DNA of 7,486 nucleotides. Source: Bacteroidota bacterium (lineage in GTDB: Bacteria; Bacteroidota; Bacteroidia; Chitinophagales; Chitinophagaceae). A program made the translations under genes and the position numbers. How positions within the stretch are numbered: the first letter of the stretch is position 1; each line of letters begins with the position of its first letter. Positions 1 to 5,669 of this stretch are shown here, in pieces. The notes below the pieces were generated by a model. It did not search any database, was not told the DNA's origin, and saw nothing but the letters and a program-made list of their open reading frames with translations. Location of the stretch: NCBI GenBank assembly GCA_023436685.1, contig JAEZIL010000344.1, positions 1 through 7,486 of the forward strand, read 5' to 3'.

Positions 1-427
1 GCTTTGGCCTGTCTCGTTTAAGTATGTGTATGTATTCAAAGAATTCATCCAGCCATTGGTATTTATACGTCTGCCTTTCATCGCCACTGGTACCACTGGG
101 AAAGTAAGCATTGATTAAAGTAATATCACCAAAATCGGCCCGTATTACCCTTCCTTCTGCGTCGCTCTGCATAATGCCGTTTCCGCAATGCACTGCGTCG
201 GGTACAATTTTGCTGAAAATTGCTACCCCGCTATATCCTTTCTTCTCAGCCGGAAACCAATAGGTTTGATATCCTAATGCTTCTATCGAAGCGTAATCAA
301 CATTCTCTTTGTGTGCTTTTATTTCCTGCAGGCATATTACATCTGCAGGGTCGGTTGCCAGCCATTCGGTAAAGCCTTTTTTCATGGCACTACGTATGCC
401 ATTTACATTGTAGGTTATTATTCTCAT
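1..427 (-). CDS. xth: Exodeoxyribonuclease III (N-terminal part, cut by left edge)
   Basis: Mg-dependent AP endonuclease and 3'-5' exonuclease of base-excision repair, cytoplasmic, in the exonuclease-endonuclease-phosphatase fold. The visible 142 residues begin MRIITYNVNGIRSA, the family's opening strand with the conserved Asn7. They continue through CLQEIKA with metal-binding Glu35, GYSGVAIFSK at 64-73, and NAYFPSG at 106-112 with Tyr108, the equivalent of the E. coli active-site Tyr. The family is about 250-270 residues, so roughly the last 110, including the Asp-x-Asn and the catalytic Asp/His, lie outside the window. The ATG at 427-425 is one base after the stop of the haem-binding gene (TAG, T, ATG), so the two are probably co-transcribed and translationally coupled. 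No Shine-Dalgarno sequence is visible. Family assignment is very secure; the exact subfamily is not resolved. Confidence 0.95.
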   Translation of the reverse strand, partial: MRIITYNVNGIRSAMKKGFTEWLATDPADVICLQEIKAHKENVDYASIEALGYQTYWFPAEKKGYSGVAIFSKIVPDAVHCGNGIMQSDAEGRVIRADFGDITLINAYFPSGTSGDERQTYKYQWLDEFFEYIHILKRDRPK

Positions 428-428
428 A

Positions 429-893
429 CTATTGTACGTGTTCTTGCATTATTATCTGTTGCCTAAGGGTTTTGCTCCAGGTTATAAGTATTTTCTTTTC
501 TTCCGCTGTCAGTTTAGCACCTTTATGCATCCAGGTATAGCTACCCAATGGCATCTCATTTTGTTCTACTAGCTCAGCAATTTCTTCCAGTTTGTGTGCT
601 TTCTTCTTTGCAGTATAGTTTCCAAATTGCGATAGGTTGAGCTCCTCTTTTCCTTCTTTTATATGTCGGTTCATCCACCAGGCTACGGGTTGTATATTGT
701 CGTACCAGGGGTAGTTGGTATAGTCGCTGTGGCAGTCACGGCAAGCTTTGTCAAGTATCACCTGCACATCGTGCGGCACATTATATACCATAGTTATATC
801 GCCCGTTTGTTTTCCTTCAGTAACATTTCTTGCTGGCCGTATAAATTGAATTACGATCAGCAATATCAGCACAACTAAAAGTATTTTTTTCAT
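429..893 (-). CDS. Haem-binding domain protein, membrane-anchored monohaem c-type
   Basis: A 154-residue exported protein. Residues 3-18 form an uninterrupted hydrophobic segment after MKK, ending in RPARN, which reads as an N-terminal signal anchor or uncleaved signal peptide. A single CxxCH haem c site is at 51-55 (CRDCH), followed by NYPWYDNIQPVAWWMNRHI, typical of the short Bacteroidota 'haem-binding domain' family. Met114 in NEMPLGSY is the likely sixth ligand. The C-terminal helix (about 129-146) resembles the closing helix of cytochrome c. The function is not established; by family it is a periplasmic electron-transfer or redox-sensing protein. It is the first gene of a two-gene unit with exodeoxyribonuclease III, one base apart, although the two have no obvious shared role. 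The start is the only ATG placed correctly before the hydrophobic segment. Confidence 0.85.
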   Translation of the reverse strand: MKKILLVVLILLIVIQFIRPARNVTEGKQTGDITMVYNVPHDVQVILDKACRDCHSDYTNYPWYDNIQPVAWWMNRHIKEGKEELNLSQFGNYTAKKKAHKLEEIAELVEQNEMPLGSYTWMHKGAKLTAEEKKILITWSKTLRQQIIMQEHVQ

Positions 894-913
894 ATGCCTA
901 ACTGTTTATTATG

Positions 914-944
914 GCAATATATAGGATATAAACAGAAAGCCAAA
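914..944 (-). promoter_or_regulatory. Possible promoter for the haem-binding/xth unit
   Basis: On the minus strand TTTG (944-941) is followed after exactly 19 bases by TATATTGC (921-914), about 20 bases before the ATG. The arrangement fits the Bacteroidota TTG-N19-TAnnTTTG spacing, but the -7 element matches only four of six fixed positions, so this is tentative. Confidence 0.25.
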
Positions 945-971
945 GGAAGATTTCTTAGACCTATTTAAAAG

Positions 972-1095
972 AGTAAGTATAGTGAACTAAGTTTCGTACT
1001 GAGGCAAGTCCCGGTATATGCCAATATACCTGATGACATGCCAATTCTACACGATAACAGCAGTGGGCAATAAGCTATTAGTATCCATACTTACT
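972..1095. repeat. 9-bp inverted repeat enclosing a 7-bp hairpin and an 8-bp direct repeat
   Basis: AGTAAGTAT at 972-980 is the exact reverse complement of ATACTTACT at 1087-1095. Between them GGTATAT (1013-1019) and ATATACC (1024-1030) form a perfect 7-bp stem with a 4-base loop. ATGCCAAT occurs at 1018-1025 and again at 1038-1045, a 20-base step, which is about two helical turns. No U-tract follows, so this is not an ordinary terminator. It could be an operator or the ends of a folded RNA; no function can be assigned. Confidence 0.4.
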
Positions 1096-1123
1096 GAAAT
1101 TATGGTAGATAAAATCCCAACGC

Positions 1124-1153
1124 ATGTTTTTTATAAAATAACACGTATATTTG
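1124..1153 (+). promoter_or_regulatory. Candidate Bacteroidota-type promoter upstream of the DoxX gene
   Basis: TATATTTG at 1146-1153 matches TAnnTTTG at every fixed base. Nineteen bases upstream lies ATG (1124-1126), two of three against the TTG of the -33 element. A start about seven bases downstream would give a leader of about 175 bases before the DoxX start, containing the TTAGCA/TGCTAA repeats. This is the best promoter match seen in the gap, but a closer and weaker promoter cannot be excluded. Confidence 0.4.
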
Positions 1154-1176
1154 ACATTGATAATACAATAAACTTA

Positions 1177-1309
1177 TGCTAAGTAATGCTAAGGCATGAT
1201 AAATTTAAAAAACCACATTTTCTTTTGAAAATCAGTCTGGATAGGGCTTTAGCAACCAACTTCCGAAAAAAAATTTTTTTTGTGACAGAAAACTTAGCAA
1301 AAATTAGCA
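1177..1309 (+). repeat. Five TTAGCA/TGCTAA motifs forming a 17-bp imperfect inverted repeat
   Basis: TGCTAA occurs at 1177-1182 and 1187-1192. Its complement TTAGCA occurs at 1249-1254, 1294-1299 and 1304-1309. The two outer pairs each have a 10-base step. Arm 1177-1193 pairs with 1293-1309 at 14 of 17 positions, giving two helices of 7 and 6 bp around a small internal loop, with a 99-base interior. It lies downstream of the candidate promoter and just upstream of the DoxX gene. It can be read either as a tandem operator or as the closing stem of a structured leader. Confidence 0.45.
1266..1281. repeat. A8T8 palindromic tract
   Basis: Eight A followed by eight T, a self-complementary 16-mer about 57 bases before the DoxX start. 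A-tracts of this kind commonly curve DNA and can act as upstream activating elements. Here that role is only an inference. Confidence 0.5.
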
Positions 1310-1337
1310 ACAAATATAAAATAACATCAACTGAAAT

Positions 1338-1745
1338 ATGCCACTGTTTACAAAACTTAGTAAGTACTCCTCTACAGCGTTATTGCTTATGCGTGTGGGC
1401 CTGGGTATTATGATGGTACTTCACGGTTACCCCAAAGTGATGGGAGGCCCCGATAAGTGGACTGCCCTGGGTAATAACATGTCGAATTTTGGCATTACTG
1501 CCTATCCTGAAATATGGGGTTTTCTGGGTGCTGTTTCTGAAGGTGTAGGTGGTATACTACTAGTTTTAGGCCTATTCTTCCGCCCTGCTTGCTTTCTTTT
1601 GCTTTGTACTATGATAGTTGCTGCTACACGTCATTTATCAGCGGGCGAGTCAGTGATGGATGCATCGCATGCTATAGAGCTGGGTATCGTATTTATGGGT
1701 TTGTTTATACTAGGGCCTGGCAAGTATTCGGTAGATAAGGCTTAA
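1338..1745 (+). CDS. DoxX family membrane protein
   Basis: A 135-residue inner-membrane protein with four predicted membrane segments at about 13-30, 58-80, 84-99 and 111-127. Family landmarks are LHGYPKVMGGPDKW (28-41), a GFLGAVSEGVGGILLVLGLFFRPA block (61-84), and SHAIELGIVFMGLFILGPGKYSVD at the C terminus. DoxX proteins occur widely in Bacteroidota; some relatives are linked to thiosulfate:quinone oxidoreductase or to membrane redox complexes with thioredoxin-like or SodA partners, but no such partner is nearby here. The exact role is therefore unknown. The start is ATG at 1338 with no visible Shine-Dalgarno; a second Met at residue 18 would delete part of the first membrane segment. The stop shares TTAA (1742-1745) with the convergent receiver-like gene. 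Confidence 0.9.
   Translation: MPLFTKLSKYSSTALLLMRVGLGIMMVLHGYPKVMGGPDKWTALGNNMSNFGITAYPEIWGFLGAVSEGVGGILLVLGLFFRPACFLLLCTMIVAATRHLSAGESVMDASHAIELGIVFMGLFILGPGKYSVDKA
1742..1745. other. Shared TTAA: overlapping stop codons of convergent genes
   Basis: The DoxX stop TAA (1743-1745) and the receiver-like stop (complement of 1742-1744) are both read from the palindrome TTAA. No hairpin terminator is visible beside it, so transcripts probably run into each other. Confidence 0.9.
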
Positions 1746-2170
1746 GCCCTGAAGTTGTAAACCGGGAAGGCAATACGTTGAGCGGGCCTGGCTTTAAGTT
1801 TAGATCTGTTTACATCAGCATGCAATGCTACTTTAATAGCATCTATAATGTTATCGCATACTACTTTACGCTTGCCCCGCTGGGTGCCATGTACTAGGTT
1901 CACCATGTACAAGTCGTCTTCTATAAGTGTGTATATGATTGGTGTGCCAGATTTAAAGCCCACCTGCACAAGATCGTGATAAGTTTGTGTGCTGCAGGCA
2001 TCAGGCTGCTGAGGGTTAACATAAACCACATCAGGTCGCACTTCATTAAGAAAGGCTTCAGCGTTTTCATGAGGACATGTATATACCAAAAAACCGTGGT
2101 CTTTCAATACTTCGGCTTCAAGAGCCAGATTGTCAGCATCATTTCCGGTCATTAATACTTTAATACGCAT
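1742..2170 (-). CDS. Degenerate response-regulator receiver-like protein
   Basis: A 142-residue protein with the pattern of a CheY-like receiver: strand IKVLMTG at 3-9, helix at 13-25, RPDVVYVNP at 45-53, GTPIIYT at 75-81, and a last helix DNIIDAIKVAL at 106-116. In a normal receiver the third strand ends in the phospho-acceptor Asp; here that position is Asn52. The acidic pair at the end of the first strand is replaced by Gly-Asn before Asp11. Thr81 matches the conserved Thr/Ser, but the conserved Lys does not align clearly. Residues 117-142 form a basic tail with no DNA-binding domain. It is probably a phosphorylation-independent receiver-like module acting through protein contacts; the target is unknown. 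TAAGG lies close before the ATG. A small unknown gene lies 17 bases upstream. Confidence 0.75.
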   Translation of the reverse strand: MRIKVLMTGNDADNLALEAEVLKDHGFLVYTCPHENAEAFLNEVRPDVVYVNPQQPDACSTQTYHDLVQVGFKSGTPIIYTLIEDDLYMVNLVHGTQRGKRKVVCDNIIDAIKVALHADVNRSKLKARPAQRIAFPVYNFRA

Positions 2171-2187
2171 AACCTTAAGTTTTAAAT

Positions 2188-2343
2188 TTATTTATTCAGC
2201 GTCATCACAACATTTATCATGTCCCTATACAAGTGCAGCTTTGCATTTGCCGACGATATCAATTCCTGGGTCACTTCTTTCTCAATATCAAAGAAGTACT
2301 TCATAGTAAACGTTAACATGGGTAGCAGGTACTTGTTGCTCAT
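2188..2343 (-). CDS. Small hypothetical protein (51 aa), probably co-transcribed with the receiver-like gene
   Basis: I do not recognise this protein. From the ATG at 2343 it reads MSNKYLLPMLTFTMKYFFDI and continues with a charged and apolar helical pattern to NVVMTLNK. It has no long membrane segment, no Cys and no known motif. A longer reading from a TTG at 2370 adds nine residues (MEKEKRNWI), but the ATG is preferred because the purine-rich run GGAAAAGGAAAAGAG and a TATAGTTG promoter-like element lie just before it. The stop is 17 bases from the start of the receiver-like gene on the same strand, suggesting an operon. The opposite strand also has an open frame (2219-2473) with poorer protein character. 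Existence is moderately supported; function is unknown. Confidence 0.5.
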   Translation of the reverse strand: MSNKYLLPMLTFTMKYFFDIEKEVTQELISSANAKLHLYRDMINVVMTLNK

Positions 2344-2367
2344 AATCCAATTTCTCTTTTCCTTTTC

Positions 2368-2375
2368 CAACTATA
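2368..2375 (-). promoter_or_regulatory. Possible -7 element for the 51-aa/receiver-like unit
   Basis: On the minus strand TATAGTTG matches TAnnTTTG at five of six fixed bases and lies about 25 bases before the ATG at 2343. No TTG is found at the expected 19-base spacing, so the call is weak. If correct, transcription would begin inside the TTG-started version, supporting the ATG start. Confidence 0.25.
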
Positions 2376-2415
2376 TAAATAAAAGACCATGCCAGCCCTA
2401 TAACAGTTGGTGGAA

Positions 2416-2424
2416 TGTGGATAA
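2416..2424 (-). promoter_or_regulatory. Perfect DnaA-box 9-mer
   Basis: TTATCCACA on the minus strand is identical to the strongest DnaA-box consensus. It lies in the non-coding gap between the 51-aa gene and the CNNM gene. No second box was noticed nearby, so it is not an origin by itself. It may be a regulatory DnaA site or chance. Confidence 0.3.
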
Positions 2425-2573
2425 ATTACATTACCATAACATTGAACATAATTTTAGCAGGGAATGCTTTTAGTAATTAACTTTACCGCAAAGGCTTAAC
2501 TGCTTCACTTATATTCATTAGTGCAGCAACCTCGTTAAAACATTGCCGGGGCAGTGGTTAAGTCTTTCTTGCT

Positions 2574-3881
2574 ATGGGAGCTGATATTATACTCACACTA
2601 TTCCTCGTATTACTGAATGGTTTCTTTGTAGCCGCCGAATTTGCTATTGTAAAAGTGCGTTCATCGCAAATAGAGGTACAGGTAAACCGCAATAAAAGCC
2701 TAGCTAATGCGGCTAAAAATATTGTTAACAACCTGGATGCTTACCTGGCTGCCACCCAATTAGGCATAACATTGGCCAGCCTGGGCTTGGGTTGGGTTGG
2801 CGAAGATGTAATGTCAGAGATCATCTTGAAGCTGTTTATCTCGTTAGACCTTCAGCTATCAGAAAGTGCAGCACACAATATAGCTTTGCCCGTGGCATTT
2901 GCTACAATTACTATTTTACATATTGTGTTTGGCGAGCTGGCACCTAAATCTTTAGCAATACGCTACCCTGCCTCTACTACTTTTACTATAGCATGGCCCT
3001 TAAGAGTATTTTACTTCATATTCAGGCCATTTATTTGGTTGCTGAATGGTTTTGCCAATCTCATTCTTAAGATTTTTGGTATAAAACCTATACATGGCGC
3101 TGAAATACATTCGGAAGAAGAGTTGAAAATGATCATCACCGAGAGCCAGGAAGGGGGCGCCATTGAACAAACTGAAAGAGAACTGATACAGAACGTATTT
3201 GATTTTGATGACAGGCGTGTTTGGGACATACAAACATTACGTAAAAACATCACGGCTATTCCTAATAATATGTCTCTTAAAGAGGCAATTGACTTCGCTA
3301 TTAAAGAGGGGTATTCAAGATATCCTGTATTTCATGAAACTATTGATGAGATCCGAGGTATCATATATACCAAAGACCTGATGAAGACGATTGTATCCCC
3401 CGATCCGCAAACAGATATAACTGCCCTAATACGTAAACCCTATTTTGTAACAGAAAACAAGAAAATTAAAGACCTGCTTAAGGAACTGCAACTGAAGCGT
3501 CTTCAAATGGCAATTGTGACTAATGAAATTGGTGAAGTTTCGGGCATTGTAACTATGGAAGATATATTGGAGGAGCTAGTGGGTGAAATACAGGATGAAT
3601 ACGACAATGAAAAGCCATACGTTGAGAAGACAGGCCGGGACACTTACCTCGTGAGCGCGCATTACAAGCTTTCAGATATTAATAAATACCTGCCCTACCG
3701 TTTTGAAGAAAATGAACACTATGAAACTCTGGCCGGCTATATTGCTGATATACACCCTGAAGAACTTAAAGAGCAGGATAGAATTAAAACAGACAAGTAT
3801 TATATGACAATATTGAAGATGTACCGCAATTCAGCCGAATTAGTTGAGCTCAGGGTACTAGATGAGAATGACGAAAAATAA
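2574..3881 (+). CDS. CNNM/CBS-pair membrane protein (HlyC/CorC family)
   Basis: A 435-residue inner-membrane protein of the family loosely called hemolysin or CorC, whose characterised members take part in Mg2+ (or Co2+) efflux. The CNNM/DUF21 membrane domain spans about 1-175, with ADIILTLFLVLLNGFFVAAE at 3-22, the NGFFVAAEFA opening, LGLGWVGE at 70-77 and GELAPKSLAIRYP at 120-132. Two CBS domains follow at about 218-274 and 284-340, ending TMEDILEELVGEIQDEYD. A CorC/HlyC C-terminal domain covers about 350-432. The usual MTPR-like motif at the start of the first CBS domain reads DIQTLR (218-223). The gene is monocistronic and ends at a strong hairpin. The ATG at 2574 gives a family-typical N terminus; no clear Shine-Dalgarno is seen. 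Substrate is not determined from sequence. Confidence 0.93.
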   Translation: MGADIILTLFLVLLNGFFVAAEFAIVKVRSSQIEVQVNRNKSLANAAKNIVNNLDAYLAATQLGITLASLGLGWVGEDVMSEIILKLFISLDLQLSESAAHNIALPVAFATITILHIVFGELAPKSLAIRYPASTTFTIAWPLRVFYFIFRPFIWLLNGFANLILKIFGIKPIHGAEIHSEEELKMIITESQEGGAIEQTERELIQNVFDFDDRRVWDIQTLRKNITAIPNNMSLKEAIDFAIKEGYSRYPVFHETIDEIRGIIYTKDLMKTIVSPDPQTDITALIRKPYFVTENKKIKDLLKELQLKRLQMAIVTNEIGEVSGIVTMEDILEELVGEIQDEYDNEKPYVEKTGRDTYLVSAHYKLSDINKYLPYRFEENEHYETLAGYIADIHPEELKEQDRIKTDKYYMTILKMYRNSAELVELRVLDENDEK

Positions 3882-3918
3882 TAAATATGGCGCAGCTTAA
3901 ACTGCGCCATATTTATTA
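3879..3918. terminator. Bidirectional intrinsic terminator, 17-bp perfect stem
   Basis: Bases 3879-3895 pair without mismatch with 3902-3918 around a six-base loop (CTTAAA). The core is GGCGCAG/CTGCGCC and the outer part is A/T-rich, so either strand gives a G/C-rich hairpin followed by a U-rich tract. On the minus strand a further run of five T follows. It starts within the CNNM stop codon and serves both the CNNM gene and the convergent cytochrome gene. Confidence 0.9.
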
Positions 3919-3933
3919 CAAATTATACTTAAA

Positions 3934-4827
3934 CTATTTACTAACAAGCTTTTGAGCCTTTGGTGTAAATTTCTCCACCTTATTATCGATTGGCTTTATT
4001 GTTTTAAGATATTGGTAAATTGAGGATAGGTCAGCTTCAGTCATTCTGCCATACATTGTCCAGGGCATAATGGTATTAAAGTCAGTCATAACCAATTCAG
4101 GAGAATGGTAATTAGAATCTGCATAAGTCTTAAAGCGACTGATAAATATTTCCCTGTTCCAACTACCTATGCCGCTTGTGTGGAAAGTAATATTAGGCGT
4201 ACGAAGTGTACCAGCAGGTAAGTTAAACTCACGCCCACCTCCAAATTCGGTACCTGCAACCAGTTGCATTTTTTCATCCACTTTAGTATGGCATTCTACA
4301 CAGCCTGCCATAGTTACCAGGTAGCCCCCATATGCTACACTATCAGACGCTGAAGGCTTACTACGAGGGGTTGCCTTGTGAGGTATAGTATGCATTATAA
4401 CGCTAAACGGAAAGTCAGGTGTCGATTGAGGGATATCATTTTTTTGCTCTGGTAGAGTGCGGATATAAGCAATAATGGAATATATATCCTCAGTATCGCA
4501 TAAACCGTAATAATGGTATGGCATAACGGGGAATATAGCATCACCATTCTTGTTAACACCGGTAGTTATAGCTCTAAATATTTCTCCGTCGGTCCAGTTC
4601 TTAAGGTTGTATGGTGTTATATTACGTGCATAAAAGGTGCCGGGGACACCAAGATTTTTATCAAATATATCTCCACCCTTTCCTAATGTGCCTGGGGTTA
4701 TGGGCCCTGAAAATTTCGTCCAGTCGCGGGTGGAATGGCAATCCATACATACAGCAACGCTATTTGCCAGGTATTCCCCCCGCTGTATGCGTTCAGGTGT
4801 CGCTTCAATTTTAACATTAAAATGCAT
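3934..4827 (-). CDS. Diheme cytochrome c lacking an export signal (possibly N-terminally truncated)
   Basis: A 297-residue protein with two cytochrome c domains: CMDCH at 27-31 and CVECH at 176-180. Probable sixth ligands are Met102 (FPVMPY) and Met254 or Met258 (IMPWTMYG). Typical blocks include HSTRDWTKFSGP (31-42), GTLGKGG (46-52), ARNITPYNLKNWTDGEI (67-83), EDIYSIIAYIRTL (113-125) and GGREFNLPAGTLRTPNIT (197-214). It would act as a periplasmic electron carrier or a subunit of a dehydrogenase. However, the frame opens MHFNVKIEATPERIQRGEYL with no signal peptide, and a stop codon lies three codons upstream, so no longer start exists. Family members I know have an N-terminal membrane segment before this point. 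Unless translation begins in another frame, this copy should stay in the cytoplasm without haem. The rest shows no decay. Confidence 0.85.
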   Translation of the reverse strand: MHFNVKIEATPERIQRGEYLANSVAVCMDCHSTRDWTKFSGPITPGTLGKGGDIFDKNLGVPGTFYARNITPYNLKNWTDGEIFRAITTGVNKNGDAIFPVMPYHYYGLCDTEDIYSIIAYIRTLPEQKNDIPQSTPDFPFSVIMHTIPHKATPRSKPSASDSVAYGGYLVTMAGCVECHTKVDEKMQLVAGTEFGGGREFNLPAGTLRTPNITFHTSGIGSWNREIFISRFKTYADSNYHSPELVMTDFNTIMPWTMYGRMTEADLSSIYQYLKTIKPIDNKVEKFTPKAQKLVSK

Positions 4828-4841
4828 GTTTTTTCACCCTA

Positions 4842-4872
4842 TTTACATTCAACGTCATAATAAATAGCTTTA
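4842..4872 (+). promoter_or_regulatory. Possible promoter for the queuosine-precursor transporter
   Basis: TTTA (4842-4845) is followed after 19 bases by TAGCTTTA (4865-4872), five of six against TAnnTTTG, about 17 bases before the ATG. It gives a very short leader. No preQ1 riboswitch pattern was seen in the 62-base divergent gap. Confidence 0.35.
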
Positions 4873-4889
4873 CAGCATAAACGCACTAC

Positions 4890-5669
4890 ATGATCAAGGC
4901 AATTTTTAACGATAAGCCTACCAGGCTGTTCATATTTATAGCATCCTTCTTTGTTGCAAATGCACTAATAGCGGAATGCATTGGGGGTAAGCTGTTTTCT
5001 CTGGAGCTGCTTTTGGGAATGAACCCTGTGCCGTTTTCACTGCTTGGTGAAGATGGTTTGACGTACACATTAACCTGTGGAGTGCTACTTTGGCCTTTAG
5101 AGTTTGTAATGACTGATATTGTTAATGAATACTATGGTCCAAAAGCAGTACGAAGAATATCTTATATAGCAGTAGCTCTCATCAGTTATGCTTTCATAAT
5201 GTTTTATGTAGCTATTCATGTGCCGGCCGAACAGTCGTTTTGGGTGGGTAGCCAGAAGGAATCAGGTATCCCTGACATGCAGCTTGCTTTTGAAGGCATT
5301 TTTGGGCAGGGTATGTGGATAATAGCCGGCAGCCTCATAGCCTTCCTGGTAAGCCAGTTGCTGGATGTATGGGTATTTCACCGTATAAAAAAAGTGACGG
5401 GGGAAAAGAAAGTATGGTTACGTGCAACAGGCTCTACATTGGTATCGCAATTCATAGATAGCTTTATAGTGCTGTTCATTGCCTTTAAAATAGGTAAAGA
5501 CTGGACATGGCAACGGGTGTTAGCAATAAGCCTGGTAAACTACTCTTATAAAGCAACCATGGCACTTATACTAACACCCGTTATTTATTTTGCAGAAAAC
5601 CGTATCGAGGCTTTCCTTGGTTCAGATCTTACTAAGAAAATGAAGCAAGCTGCTATGGGCAATGATTAA
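4890..5669 (+). CDS. yhhQ: Queuosine precursor transporter, YhhQ/VUT family
   Basis: A 259-residue inner-membrane protein that imports a queuosine precursor (7-cyano- or 7-aminomethyl-7-deazaguanine in characterised members) for tRNA wobble modification. Diagnostic blocks are FVMTDIVNEYYGPKAVRR (72-89), SQLLDVWVFHRIK (155-167), RATGSTLVSQFIDSFIVLFI (178-197) and NYSYKATMALILTP (217-230). Membrane segments are at about 12-34, 58-76, 91-112, 138-160, 183-201 and 212-234. It is longer than E. coli YhhQ (about 221 residues), mainly through a loop at about 38-58 and one at about 112-132. The gene is divergent from the cytochrome with 62 bases between starts and shares its stop region TTAA (5666-5669) with the convergent outer-membrane gene. 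No queuosine biosynthesis gene is in view, consistent with an uptake role. Confidence 0.92.
   Translation: MIKAIFNDKPTRLFIFIASFFVANALIAECIGGKLFSLELLLGMNPVPFSLLGEDGLTYTLTCGVLLWPLEFVMTDIVNEYYGPKAVRRISYIAVALISYAFIMFYVAIHVPAEQSFWVGSQKESGIPDMQLAFEGIFGQGMWIIAGSLIAFLVSQLLDVWVFHRIKKVTGEKKVWLRATGSTLVSQFIDSFIVLFIAFKIGKDWTWQRVLAISLVNYSYKATMALILTPVIYFAENRIEAFLGSDLTKKMKQAAMGND
5666..5669. other. Shared TTAA: overlapping stop codons of convergent genes
   Basis: The transporter stop TAA (5667-5669) and the outer-membrane protein stop (complement of 5666-5668) are both read from TTAA, the same geometry as at 1742-1745. No terminator is visible here. Confidence 0.9.

Larger units (their letters stand above)
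894..1337. other. Non-coding divergent region rich in short repeats
   Basis: About 444 bases between the haem-binding gene (leftward) and the DoxX gene (rightward). I find no convincing gene in it: a 75-codon open frame at 1186-1413 has no family character and overlaps the start of the DoxX gene in another frame. The region holds a candidate plus-strand promoter, two long-range inverted repeats, helically spaced direct repeats and an A8T8 tract, each listed separately. It is long for an intergenic gap in this window, so a leader RNA or small RNA is possible but not shown. Confidence 0.6.

Noticed and set aside
972..1095. tRNA or other known structured RNA
   Set aside because: No T-loop, anticodon arm or CCA-like end could be laid out; the repeats alone do not match a family I know.
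1186..1413. Plus-strand 75-codon open frame upstream of and overlapping the DoxX start
   Set aside because: Its last part is an out-of-frame reading of the DoxX gene, and the rest has no protein character; the DNA there is explained by repeats and A/T tracts.
2219..2473. Plus-strand 84-codon open frame opposite the 51-aa gene
   Set aside because: Composition is irregular and it overlaps the better-supported minus-strand gene; no family character.
2371..2573. Replication origin
   Set aside because: Only one DnaA box is visible and no cluster, dnaA/dnaN gene or marked unwinding element is present.
3934..4827. Calling the cytochrome a pseudogene
   Set aside because: Apart from the missing export signal, the frame is full length with both haem sites and ligand candidates intact, so it is kept as a CDS with a note.
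4828..4889. preQ1 riboswitch before the queuosine-precursor transporter
   Set aside because: The gap has no pattern resembling the compact preQ1-I fold, and the candidate promoter leaves too short a leader.
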